Source of the DNA: Mycoplasma sp. NEAQ87857
GTDB taxonomy: Bacteria; Bacillota_I; Bacilli_A; Mycoplasmatales; Metamycoplasmataceae
NCBI RefSeq assembly: GCF_009792315.1
Contig: NZ_CP045542.1
Coordinates: forward strand, 930,001 to 994,000
DNA: 64,000 nt
Direction: 5' to 3'
Part shown: one piece after another, positions 42,973 through 53,842 of the stretch
Layout: every line of letters begins with the position of its first letter
Numbering within the stretch: the first letter of the stretch is position 1
Position numbers and translations under genes: made by a program
The notes under the pieces: model-generated
Seen by the model: the letters and a program-made list of their open reading frames with translations, nothing else
Database searches by the model: none
What the model was told of the DNA's origin: nothing

Positions 42973-43471
42973 ATACTGATAATTCTTTTAATTTTGCTAC
43001 AAATTTATCAAAATCAACTTGTTGCTTAATATCAGAATTAATTTGTTTATAAATAACTTTGTTTTCTGGGTCTAGAACAAACATTGCTCTGCCTAATAAT
43101 TTTCACTCATGCAACAATAAACCTAATTGTTTAGCCATAACTCTATCTTTATGATCTGAATACATTGTAATATTACCTGTTGGATGGTTTGTTACATATT
43201 CATTAAGAGCAAAAGGAAGATCTTGTGAAAAACTATAGTAATTAAACATTGGAAATTCTTTAGAAATTTCTGAAAGTCTTAAAATTTGTAAATCACAAAC
43301 ATTAGTATTAATTGATGGGAATGTTGCAATTACAGTGTATTTTCCATTACTTAAAATTTCTGTTTGTTCAATTTCTCCAGCTTTAGTTCCTGAAAGTTCT
43401 AAAGTTGTTCCTAATTCAACTTCTTGACCTTCAAAGTGTAATTCTTTGTCAGCAGCGTTAACTTTTCTCAT
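42971..43471 (-). CDS. tpx: thiol peroxidase, single-cysteine variant
   Basis: 166 aa, normal Tpx length, with one UGA Trp. The peroxidatic site is FPSINTNVCDLQ (the family pattern is xSLDTPVCdxQ), giving the active Cys near residue 59. The resolving Cys that atypical 2-Cys Tpx normally carry in the LPFAxxRFC segment is missing: here the segment is LPFALNEYV. It is the only cysteine in the protein, so it must work as a 1-Cys enzyme with an external thiol. Reduces hydroperoxides. Start ATG preceded by a weak site (AGGTAC). Monocistronic. Confidence 0.9.
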
Positions 43472-43531
43472 ATTGTACCTCTTTGATTTTTTTATTGTAA
43501 TTACAATAAAATTTTATCAAAAAGTACAAAA

Positions 43532-43552
43532 AAAGGACAAAAATGTCCTTTA
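43532..43552 (-). terminator. rpmG terminator
   Basis: AAAGGACA / TGTCCTTT with loop AAAA, six bases after the stop of rpmG. Confidence 0.85.
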
Positions 43553-43556
43553 ATTA

Positions 43557-43709
43557 TTATTTTTTTTCTTTATGTGAAGTGTGAGCATTACATTTTGAAC
43601 AGTGTTTTTTAAGTTCTACTTTTTCAGGGTGTGTTTTTTTGTTCTTTTTAGAAATGTAATTTTCCATTTTACACTCTGTACATACTAGTGTGTATCCATC
43701 TCTTGGCAT
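43557..43709 (-). CDS. rpmG: 50S ribosomal protein L33
   Basis: 50 aa. Begins [20 protein letters not shown] and has two CxxC pairs (CTEC, CSKC), so this is the zinc-binding form. Shine-Dalgarno AAGGAG upstream. No UGA codons; missed by long-ORF criteria because of size. A second zinc-type paralogue protein L32 lies at 25445, consistent with a zinc-replete ribosome. Confidence 0.96.
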   Translation of the reverse strand: MPRDGYTLVCTECKMENYISKKNKKTHPEKVELKKHCSKCNAHTSHKEKK

Positions 43710-43808
43710 ATATAAGCTCCTTCTTTAATATATTGTTAACAATTCTTGTATATTATAAACTAAAAAATATTAATCATAAAATTTTTTAGTTTAAGCAAAA
43801 TCGTTATT

Positions 43809-44645
43809 TTAGTTTTTTTTATTCAATAACATTGCGATTTCTTCTTTATATGGAGATTTATTTCCAATAAAAGGTGTTTCAAGAATAATAGGTACATTAT
43901 CAAAATCAGGGTCAAATACAAACTTTTGCAAAGTTTCAAATCCAATAAATCCTCGACCTATATTTTCATGACGATCTTTGTGTGAATTAAGTTCATTTTT
44001 TGAATCATTTAAATGAATTACCTTAACATTTTTTAGTAAATCATATTTAATTAAAGTGTTTTTGAATTCTTGATAATTTTTAAGGTTATACCCAGCATCT
44101 CATAAATGGCAAGTGTCTAAGCAAATTTGAACTCTATCAGATTTTACTCAATCTAAAACATATTTAATTTGTTCTAAATTACGACAAATTTCAGTTCCTT
44201 TTCCTGCCATTGTTTCTAAGCAAATTACTACATCTTCAGTTTCACTGATGATGTATTTTAAGCTATCAACTAATGTATCTAATGCTTCTTGAGCACTATA
44301 AGTAGTAAATGCTCCTGGATGAAGAACTAAATATTTATTCCCAATATAATTCATTCTTTGAATTTCTTTAATTAGAAAATCACAAGAATAATTTGCCTTA
44401 GTTGGATTTGCAGGATTAATAACATATGGTGCATGGACCACAATATCTTCTTTTGGAATTAAGTGCATATATTCCATTTCATAATCTAGTAATCTATAAT
44501 TACTTACATCAGTTCTTAAAGTTGTTTGTGGAGCTCCTAGATATATCATCATAGTATTTGCTCCATTTTCAATAGCTTCTTTAGCAGCTCCAAAAAGATA
44601 GTTACTATCTTTTTTAAAAGAGTTAAAACTTCCTAATTTAATCAT
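43809..44645 (-). CDS. nfo: deoxyribonuclease IV (AP endonuclease)
   Basis: 278 aa, full length, with UGA as Trp. TIM-barrel metal ligands are visible in order: VHAPYVIN (H), YLVLHPGAF (H), CLETMAG (E), CLDTCHLWDAG (D, H), HLNDSKNELNSHKDRHENIG (three ligands) and ILETPF (E). It incises abasic sites for base-excision repair. Start ATG preceded by AAGGA. It ends next to a short AT-rich gap; the downstream rpmG has its own terminator. Confidence 0.96.
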
Positions 44646-44653
44646 TTTGTTCC

Positions 44654-45694
44654 TTAATTGTTTTTATTGTCTTTTTTGTTTGATAAAAATTCTTTTACTT
44701 TTTTAGTTTCTTTAACTAAAAAAGTTTCATCTTTTGTTTCGTTTGTTTGTTTTTGTTCATTATTTTTTACTTTTGATTGCATTTCACCTAAGAAAGCACT
44801 AGCAACAATCCCACTAGGGATAGCAATTACGGCAATACCTAATAAAGCAATAAAGCTTACAATAACTTTACTAATAGGAGCATGAGGTACATAATCACCA
44901 TATCCAATAGTGGTTAAAGTTATAGTGGTAAAGTAAAATGAATCACCAAAATTTTTAACATAACCATTGCTTAATGCTTGATATTCTGGATTTGATGCAT
45001 AATCAACTACTGAAGGGTTATTTTTAATTCATTGATCTTGAATTTGTTTTAAATAAGCTTGTTCATTATTTCAAATTAATAATGAAAAAATTAAAATTAA
45101 CACCAAAATTAAAATTAAAACTGAAGTAAGAATTTTTTTCTGTTTTCCATAAACATTACTTATTGCCTTAAAAGGTGAAAATAATGTTAATACTAAAAAT
45201 AACCTAACAACTCTAAACATATTTAATGATTGTAAGGTCACTAATACATCTGAAAATGATTTATTGTTAATATGACCAAATGAATTAATAATATGTGCTG
45301 AAGCTAAAATGCAAAATAATATAACAAAACCATAAAAACTAAAGATAAATTTAATAGCAGCTTTTATGTTTGACATTTCTTCATTTTTCATATGGTATTT
45401 ATAAGTGAATAAATGCAATCCATAATCAATAATAAAAATAAAGAATGTTAAAGTTTGTGAAACTTTAATTATTGCATCTAAATAAGGTTTTATTTCTTTT
45501 GAAGGTGTAAAAAGTGAAAAGAAAGAAATAAAACATGCAAATGAAATAATTAATGCATAAATTGTTCTAAATAATTTTATTTGTAAACAACGTTTTTTGT
45601 CTTTAAAATCAATAACATTGGATGATCAAGTAATAATGCTTAAAGCATTCATAAAATCTTTTTTCTTTTGAAGGAATTTAGTATTCTTAGTCAT
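44654..45694 (-). CDS. voltage-gated-like potassium channel
   Basis: 346 aa with UGA as Trp. Six transmembrane segments: two or three near residues 45-120, an S4-like segment with spaced arginines (MFRVVRLFLVLTLF), then S5 (LILILVLILIFSLLI), a pore loop with the selectivity filter TLTTIGYGDY, S6 (VSFIALLGIAVIAIPSGI) and a Lys/Glu-rich cytosolic tail. The TxGYGD filter makes potassium the likely ion. Start ATG lacks a strong Shine-Dalgarno. It starts 9 bases downstream of nfo on the same strand, so may be co-transcribed. Confidence 0.9.
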
Positions 45695-45727
45695 ATTGTT
45701 ATTATATAAAATAATGTAATTAAATTA

Positions 45728-45752
45728 AAAAAGTTGCTTAATTGCAACTTTA
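45728..45752 (-). terminator. terminator of the LacI-type regulator
   Basis: AAAGTTGC / GCAACTTT with loop TTAATT, overlapping the TAA at 45750. Confidence 0.75.
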
Positions 45753-46697
45753 TAAAATATCTAATTTAATAATTTTTCCTTGATTTTTTCCTTCAGCATT
45801 ATGAATAATTAACATTTTTTCAATTTCTAGACCAATTTTTGCATAGTCTATAAAAATCTTAATTTTGTAATTATTGATTGAATCATAAATTGAAGAATAA
45901 CCAATATCAGATAACCTTAAACCTCTTGTACCTATAACTGCTAAAGAAATGTATGCTTCATGTGAAGAACAAACAATGTTAGAGAAACCAAATTTTCTTG
46001 TATATTTATCAAATTCAATAATGTCTTTTTGTTTCTTTTTAGCTGGAATAGTATATTCTTCATAAATTACTCCAAGCTCATTACATGCTTGAACAAATCC
46101 TCTTCAACGATCTTGAATTTGCACTGGACTTAGTTTTAAATCTGATAAGAATAACATTTTGTCATTATCTTTCATTAAACTATGAAATTTCTTAGTCATT
46201 AAATAAAACGCTGTTGATTCATCAGGTTTAATTCAGTTTACTCCATTAACTTGATGTCCATATACAACTATTGAAACATCTTCAATTGTTTTAAGAAAAT
46301 CAAAAAGTTCTTTATCATATTGTGGAATAAATATTACTATTGAAGTTGGTCTTCATGATAGTATGTATCTTACAGTATTAATATATTCTTGAGTTGATAC
46401 ACCTGTGTAGGTTGTATTTACTCTGCGATTGCTTTTTTTGCTTGCTGCAATAATTCCGTTAACAATATGAGTGTAAGCACTATCACCTCAAACAGGCATA
46501 ATAACAAAGATTGAATTATCTTTACCTCTAATTAATCTTGCTCCATGATTTGGGAAATATTGATATCTTTTTACAACTTCTTCTATTTTTTCTCTTGTTT
46601 TCTTAGAAACATAACCCTTATTGTAATATCTACTAATTGTAGAAATAGAAACATTAGCTAGTTCTGATATGTCTTTATATGAAATTTGTTTTTTCAT
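45750..46697 (-). CDS. LacI/GalR-family transcriptional regulator
   Basis: 315 aa with UGA as Trp. N-terminal helix-turn-helix ISYKDISELANVSISTISRYYN with the hinge helix NHGARLIRGK, the LacI signature; then a periplasmic-binding-like core (IFVIMPVWGDSAYTHIVNGII, SIVIFIPQYD, VVYGHQVNG). An upstream ATG twelve codons earlier exists, but the ATG at 46697 gives the normal N-terminus. The -10 box TATAAT (minus, 46704-46709) ends six bases before this ATG, so the mRNA is probably leaderless. A dyad of the LacI operator type lies in the promoter. Effector unknown (sugar likely). Located next to a phase-variable methyltransferase and the ICE. Confidence 0.9.
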
Positions 46698-46717
46698 ATA
46701 ATGATTATATACAAATA

Positions 46718-46732
46718 TGGAAACATTTTTCA
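46718..46732. promoter_or_regulatory. LacI-type operator in the regulator's own promoter
   Basis: TGGAAACATTTTTCA, an imperfect palindrome covering the spacer/-35 region of the regulator promoter (-10 at 46704-46709). Similar palindromes occur at 48609, 50433, 50479 and 58075. Confidence 0.5.
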
Positions 46733-46742
46733 CAAATTTATA

Positions 46743-46852
46743 TGAAAAATAAAAAACTCCCTAAGGAGTTTGAATCATTATGTGAAAGGCGGGATATATC
46801 GCAAGCAGTGATACCTTATAGATATCTCATTCTTGTTTATTCAACAAGCATT
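46743..46852 (-). ncRNA. candidate small RNA upstream of the LacI-type gene
   Basis: On the minus strand a complete unit is visible: TTGGAC (46882-46887), 17-bp spacer, TAAAAT (46859-46864), then ~105 bp containing stems CTTGTT/AACAAG and GATATC..GTATC, ending in AAACTCC/GGAGTTT (46754-46771) and a T-run. G+C is higher than in surrounding spacer. No ORF. The transcript would run toward lacI but stop before its promoter. No known family recognised. Confidence 0.55.
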
Positions 46853-46858
46853 GATAAT

Positions 46859-46887
46859 ATTTTAACACATATTTCTTAAATGTCCAA
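46859..46887 (-). promoter_or_regulatory. promoter of the candidate small RNA
   Basis: TTGGAC-17-TAAAAT on the minus strand. Confidence 0.55.
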
Positions 46888-47038
46888 GCATTTTTTTGAA
46901 AATTTGAGCAAAATTTTTGAAAAATATGATTATTAACTTAATGAGTTTAATTTATTCAAATAATAAAAAGGTTTATAAATCCATTCGATTTTATATCTAG
47001 TAAAATTGAATTATTAAATGTTATCCAAGGAGGATTAA
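46888..47038 (+). other. upstream region of the methyltransferase gene
   Basis: AT-rich spacer with no ORF. Shine-Dalgarno AAGGAGG sits immediately before ATG 47039; TATAAT-like sequences near 46990 could be its promoter. Confidence 0.4.
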
Positions 47039-48528
<1,490 letters not shown>

Positions 48529-48559
48529 CAATTACTTCCTATTTTTATTATAATTAATC

Positions 48560-48584
48560 ATCGCTTAAAATGAAGCGATTTTTA
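48560..48584 (+). terminator. mod terminator
   Basis: ATCGCTT / AAGCGAT with loop AAAATG and T-run, 32 bases after the mod stop. Confidence 0.8.
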
Positions 48585-48608
48585 TATTTTGTTTTTATCA
48601 TATAAATA

Positions 48609-48622
48609 TGGAAACATATACA
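48609..48622. promoter_or_regulatory. operator-like palindrome near the ICE left end
   Basis: TGGAAACATATACA matches the shared TGRAAAYRTTTYCA pattern at 12 of 14 positions; a TATACT follows 14 bases downstream. Weakest member of the set. Confidence 0.3.
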
Positions 48623-48777
48623 TAAATTATACTTAAAAATAAGTAATTTTAAAGCAAAAATTCATAATTGATAAAGAAAAATAACACACTATATCAAAAA
48701 GTGCGTAAAACCTTATAATGATAATCATTATTTAAATAAATGTTGATTAACGCTAAATTACTTTATAGTAATATAAC

Positions 48778-50001
48778 TTATCAACATATATATTTACCTA
48801 CATCTTTAGGTCCTAACAACATAATCTTTTTAACAATAGAGACTATGTTATATCTAGAACTTCGTTTATGAATTAAACTTTTCAGCGAATTATTAACAAA
48901 ACTTTCAGATGAAGATTTAACATCTACTTCAGCTACAACAAGATTAAAAATACCATTTCAGTTGTTCTTAACATAATTTAAAAACTTCTTAACTTTATTT
49001 GTTAATTTAGTTTCAAGTTTCTTAATCACATCATTTTTAATAAAATCTAAAACTTGTTTGAAGCCATTAATATTGTTATTATTGATAGATTGTTTAATAT
49101 TTTGATAAAGATTAGTTTGATTATAAAAATACTCTTTTTCATAGAAAATGCTATTTTCTTTATTCTTTTTCTTTGTTGCTCCAAAAGTTTCAAAAGCAAG
49201 CTTCATAAAATGAAACTTGTCTAAAACAGGAATATAACCTTTTGAATTAGCTAATTTTTGAATCCATTTAGCTCCATCACCTTTTACTACAACTTTTAAA
49301 CCTTTGTTATAAAGTGTATCTTTTATATGGTTGATTTTATTAACTAAAAAATTAATTGAAACTTTGCTAGGTGTATTAGAATCTTCTAAGAAAAATAACT
49401 CATTTTTATATTTTACTCGCTTAGTACTTGGATCTTTTTCTAAGTAAAATCTAAGCATCCTATTACGTTTAGAAACACTAGCACGATTTAATTGTGTTTC
49501 AAAGAAAGCATCATCAATTTCAACATAAAGATACTTATGCTTAGATAAAACATTATTAGAATAATCACAAAGATTGTTAATAAAGTTTCATTGTTTATCA
49601 TTATTAAATTGAATTTCAGGATTTGACTTAGTTTCATTATTAACTCAAGCATATATCAATTGCTTAGAAGGGTAATTTTTAGAAGTTAAATTAGTAATCT
49701 TATTCCCTGAAAGATAGTTCTTAATAGCTATATCTTTTAATTCTAAAGAGAATTTAGAAGTTTTTAGTTCTTTTAAATATTCGTGATGATAATAAGTAAA
49801 AGTTCTATATTTACCTAACTCTTTATCATAAACTTTATATCTAGTAAGATTAAAATATTTCACTCCTTTTTCAGTTATGAACTTTCTTTTTACTCTTCTA
49901 AAGACCTTTCATTCAGGATGTTCTATTAACCTGGTTATAGTTCTAAACCTTTCTTCTAACTCATCAAAATAATAAACAATAATATCAGCTTGATATAGCA
50001 T
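48778..50001 (-). CDS. ICE transposase-like protein (UPF0236 / Mbov_0401 family)
   Basis: 407 aa with UGA as Trp, intact. UPF0236 hallmarks: YLYVEIDDAFFET (first Asp), VVVKGDGAKWIQKLA (GDGAxWI, second Asp) and VLDKFHFMKLA (the hLDxFHL motif), then EVDVKSSSESF (Glu region). Public annotation calls mycoplasma homologues Mbov_0401 family ICE element transposase-like (from memory). It is thought to excise and integrate the ICE. Start ATG has GGGAAG upstream. It is transcribed away from the transfer genes and sits at the element's left edge. Confidence 0.85.
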
Positions 50002-50023
50002 AATCTTCCCTATCTCATATATG

Positions 50024-50050
50024 GTGTCTTATTAAGACACTTTTTTTTAT
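50024..50050 (+). terminator. terminator just upstream of the transposase start
   Basis: GTGTCTTA t TAAGACAC with an eight-base T-run on the plus strand, so it would stop plus-strand transcripts running out of or through the transposase antisense. Confidence 0.7.
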
Positions 50051-50432
50051 TCCATTAACAATTAGAAAAGAATGTTAATTCTCTATATAACAAAAGAAAA
50101 CTAAGCTATATAAAACTTAGAACATTTCCTAAAACACGTTATCATAAAATGCTACTACATAGCTCATTTTATTCCCATTCAAAGTAATACTTTGTATTAC
50201 TTTATTAAGGGCTAAAATTTGGGACTATTTAAAATATTTGCAAAGTTATCCTACAAAACTTAATAAAAATCAAATATTTTAACCATTTTTAAATGTTTTT
50301 ACCTGCATTTACTTTGTATCGTGCTTTATGACCTGAAAAACAATTAAAAATAGTAGCATTTTCAAAGAACAAGCTCTTTTCCTTTTTTATTAAAAGTATT
50401 TTTTAACATCAATATTATAACGCTATTTTTTG

Positions 50433-50446
50433 TGAAACCATTTCCA
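50433..50446. promoter_or_regulatory. operator-like palindrome 1, transfer operon promoter
   Basis: TGAAACCATTTCCA, 13 of 14 matches to TGRAAAYRTTTYCA, about 18 bp upstream of the -10 box (50464-50469). Confidence 0.45.
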
Positions 50447-50478
50447 TTTTTTAAAATTATGCATATAATATTAATGTA

Positions 50479-50492
50479 TGAAAACAATTCCA
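50479..50492. promoter_or_regulatory. operator-like palindrome 2, over the start site
   Basis: TGAAAACAATTCCA, 13 of 14 matches, about 10 bp downstream of the -10 box, where a repressor would block initiation. Confidence 0.45.
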
Positions 50493-50603
50493 CATATAAC
50501 AAAGGAGTAAATCATTGTTTTCATAACTTTAAAAACAATAAAACAAATAACTTTTTTAGAACAATAATATTGCTAAAAAAAATATTTAGAAAGGAATAAA
50601 AAA

Positions 50604-50921
50604 ATGATTACATCACTAACTAATCAATTTGCTGATGGTAATGCTGGTAATATCTCAGGACAACTAGGTGATACTTTAACTAATGCTGCTAAGTCAATAG
50701 TTAGTTCAATAGTGTCTCCAATTTCAACAATTGGTTTAATTCTTCTTTCATTAGCATTAGTTTTTTTAATAGGAAAAATTGTTGTTTTATGAACTAAGAG
50801 AAAAGATGGTAATGCAGAAGAAATTAAAAAATCATTAAAGTGAAATTTAGTAGGTATTTTAGTATGTATTGTTCTAATTACCACTTTTGCATTAATAGTT
50901 TCTACAGTATTGAAGTTCTAG
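50604..50921 (+). CDS. pilin-like ICE transfer protein (Mbov_0395-like)
   Basis: 105 aa with UGA Trp codons. A short Ala/Gly/Asn N-terminus (GNAGNISGQLGDTLTNAAKS) is followed by two membrane helices (ISTIGLILLSLALVFLIGKIV and GILVCIVLITTFALIVSTVL) with a basic loop (TKRKDGNAEEIKKSLKW) between them. This is the size and topology of VirB2/TrbC-type pilins. Public annotation uses Mbov_0395 family pilin-like conjugal transfer protein for such mycoplasma genes (from memory). First gene of the transfer operon, 14 bases before the next start. Confidence 0.65.
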
Positions 50922-50935
50922 CAACAATATAAAAT

Positions 50936-52783
50936 ATGGTACAAAGTCTTGTAAATGGTTTAATTTATGGTGTTAATTCAATAGGTTTTTTCTTATTTTT
51001 AAAATTACCTTTTTTAATACTAAGTATAGTATTTGCATTCTTTAATTTTATTGTTTATAACTTATTTAACTTTTTCTTTTTTGGAACAATTAATCCAAGT
51101 TTTAGTAATTTTTCAGTTAATCCAATTTTCTTAGCATTATTAATACCTAGTGTATTTATCATTATTTTCATTGGGATTCAAGCTTATAGAAAGAACTTAA
51201 AAGACCCAACTTCTAAAGCGTTAAAGAATTTTGTAAATAATTTACCTAAATACATTTTATTTACAATCATAATGCCATTTTTAGTTTATTTTTCTCAATT
51301 AGGACTAAGAATTTTACTTTTATTTATTCAAAATCAATTCACTACAGGTTCAAATGGTGATTTAGTAATAGATTCTTGAAATTTATTACATACAAGTGGT
51401 GCTTGAAAACCTCACGAATGAGAAGCATTAGCAAGAAGTGGTGAATTTTGACCTGATTATAATCATTGATGATATACCCATAATGGTTGGGGAATTGAAA
51501 CTATGATTCTTTCATTATTAACTACTTTCCCTATTGTGTTTTTAATTATTTCGTTAACAGCTTCAGTAGGTAAAACAATATTAAGTTTAGTTTATAACAT
51601 AGTTTTATCTCCAATGTTAAATACAAGTATGTTATTAGAGTTTAATGAAAATCATAAAAAATGGTTAAATAGCATTAAAAATGCTGTGTTATCCTTGCTG
51701 ATTAATACCTTAGCATTACAATTATTTATCATTATGAGTTATTTATCAATTCATTGATTAAATATTGATGAATTAGCAAAGATTATTGGACTTTCAAAGA
51801 ATTTAGTTTCTATTGTATGAAGAATTATTACTATTAATCTTTTAGTTGGTTTAGCTTATAAACTACCTGGGATGATTATTATGGCTTTTGGTGGCGAAAT
51901 AGCACATACTCCACAAAATTATGGAAATAAAATATTAGCAAAAACTAAAGCTGTAGGTAAATTTATAGCAAAACCTGCAACAGGTATAACTTCAAAAGTT
52001 CTAGGAAAAGCTCAAAACAAAATAGCAGAAAGTTCTACTTCAGCTCCTAGAATGCAAGAAAAACAATCTATTTCTAATTTAGAGAATTTAAATAATAATC
52101 AAACTAATGAACCACCAAAATTACCAAAAACCAAAACATTTAAAGGTGCTAAATTATCTACAGCAACAACTAATGCTTTAAAAAATGCTGGCTTTAAAAA
52201 CTTAAATGAAGTAGCTAAATTAGATGATAAAGCTTTAGGTTCAATTAATGGAATAGGTCAAAAAAGAATGACAGAAATTAAAGATAAAATTGCAAAATAT
52301 GGACTTACAGCTACTGAAATTCCATTAAAACCAGAAGCTTCATCAACTAAAGAAAATAAATCTAATACTAAAACTAATACTACAAATGAAGCAGCTTTAG
52401 AATTTAATAATAAATTCCAAAAAGCTTTATATAACTCAATTAGTTTTGTAGATAAGAAACTTCAAACCAAAAAGAACTTTAATAAATCACCTTTAGCTAA
52501 AGCTCAAAACAAAATAGCTAAACAAAATGATGAATTAATTAATGAACTAAAAAGTATTAAAAGCATTATTTCTAATGATTCTAAGAAATCAAAAGATAAT
52601 GCTACAAAATCAGCATCAATTAAATTAAATGAAACTAAATTAAATCAATCAAATTTAGAAATAAAACAAACTTCTAAACCTTATAAGAAAACTAATAAAA
52701 ACAATTTAAATAAAACAACTCCAAAAATGGAAAATGAATTAAATGTTAAACAACCTAAGGAGAAAAATGAGCAAAATAATTAA
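50936..52783 (+). CDS. polytopic ICE channel protein (Mbov_0396-like) with C-terminal HhH domain
   Basis: 615 aa with UGA as Trp. Residues ~1-330 contain about six membrane helices (FLKLPFLILSIVFAFF, FFGTINPSFSNF..FLALLIPSVFIIIF, FLVYFSQLGLRILLLF, FPIVFLIISLTASVG, VLSLLINTLALQLFIIM, WRIITINLLVGLAY), fitting a VirB6/TrbL-type channel. The C-terminal ~280 residues are cytosolic, Lys/Asn-rich, and contain a helix-hairpin-helix-like segment (NAGFKNLNEVAKLDDKALGSINGIGQKRMTEI) that resembles DNA-binding HhH repeats. Mbov_0396 family ICE transmembrane protein is the likely name. Overlaps the next gene by 17 bases. Confidence 0.68.
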
Positions 52784-53366
52784 AAAATTAAAGAATGAGT
52801 ATTTAAAAACTACTTTTGAAGTTGAAATACCTGGAGAATATATTAATTATATTGACTCTTTAACTATAAAAGAAAAAAGATATAACCACAATATTTATCT
52901 TAAAGATTTATATAATGAATTTATGTTTGATTGAAACAATTTAATAAAATCAAGAAATCAGAAATACAATGATATTTACCAAGCAATAATAGACTTCAAA
53001 GAATCAGGAAAAATCAAAAATGAATTCAAAATACCTAATTTTGATAATTTTGATTCCAAATATAAAGATGAAATTCAAGTAAATATAAACTTCATCTTAA
53101 TTGAAGTTTTAGAAAACCATTTAGATTATTTGTATGAAAATTATTCAAATACATATAAAAAACTTGATGACTATGATTTGGATGAAATAAAAGAAGTTTT
53201 AACATTCTTGAACAAATTAAAAAATATTGAATCTCAATTTGATACTACTACTTATAGTAAAAGTAATAAGTTTTTTAAAACTTATTCTAAAAGAGTAGAA
53301 CAACACATTGAAGTTTGAAACAATTTATATCAAAAACTAGCAAAGGACGATACTAATGAACTGTAA
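52767..53366 (+). CDS. ICE protein, unknown (transfer operon)
   Basis: 199 aa from ATG 52767, preceded by AAGGAG; longer upstream frames lack such a site. Hydrophilic, Lys/Asp/Asn-rich, helical, with no membrane segment; a few Trp from UGA. Overlaps the previous gene by 17 bases and the next by 11, so the set is one translated block. No catalytic motif. Probably a cytosolic transfer accessory; conserved order in mycoplasma ICEs is the main clue. Confidence 0.6.
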
Positions 53367-53841
53367 TTGTTTAGAATTATTTAAAAATAAAAGAAGTGTT
53401 GAACCTTATTTTATTGAACGAGAACATTTAACTTGGTATGAGTTTTGAGATCATAATCACTTTCGATACCTTAGAGAATGATCAACTAATGAATTAATTG
53501 AAGCTTGACATTATACTTCTGCTTTTATTTGTGATATTGAAGTTTTAAACTATAAATATTTTTCAAATGAAGCTCAAGATAAATGTCTTATGGAAGCTAA
53601 TTTAGAGTTTTTTAATTATATTAATGCTGACTTAGAATGCAATATAGAAGATTTAGAATGTTATGCTAATAGCTCTAAAGAATATCAAGATAACTTAATT
53701 AAAATTCAATCTAGTTTTGAGTTATTACAAAACGAATTAAAAGATGCATTAACTCATCAATGTATTAAAGACTTACCAAAAACTAAAGCATTATTTGAAA
53801 ATCATTTAAAATGCTTAAAAGCATCATATCCAAAGGAATAA
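53356..53841 (+). CDS. ICE protein, unknown (transfer operon)
   Basis: 161 aa, start ATG 53356 with AAAGGACG upstream, overlapping the previous gene by 11 bases. Soluble, Glu/Asp-rich with five Cys (including MNCNCLELF at the start) and many Trp (YEFWDHNHFRYLREW). Such a Cys/Trp-rich small protein in a transfer operon could be a cytosolic coupling or regulatory factor, but nothing identifies it. Seven bases before the ATPase start codon is its stop. Confidence 0.6.
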
Positions 53842-53842
53842 A

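Larger units (their letters stand above)
50051..50603. other. regulatory region between ICE transposase and transfer operon
   Basis: ~550 bp without a credible gene. Contains stems AAAATG/CATTTT with inner GCTA/TAGC (50146-50173) and AAAGTAATAC/GTATTACTTT (50181-50203), the transfer-operon promoter (TATAAT 50464-50469) and two operator-like palindromes (50433-50446, 50479-50492). The start of the transfer operon has AGAAAGGAAT upstream of ATG 50604. Confidence 0.55.

Noticed and set aside
46679-46879. Plus-strand open frame starting in the LacI-type promoter
   Set aside because: No ribosome site; it overlaps the regulator start and the minus-strand small RNA unit, which explains the sequence better.
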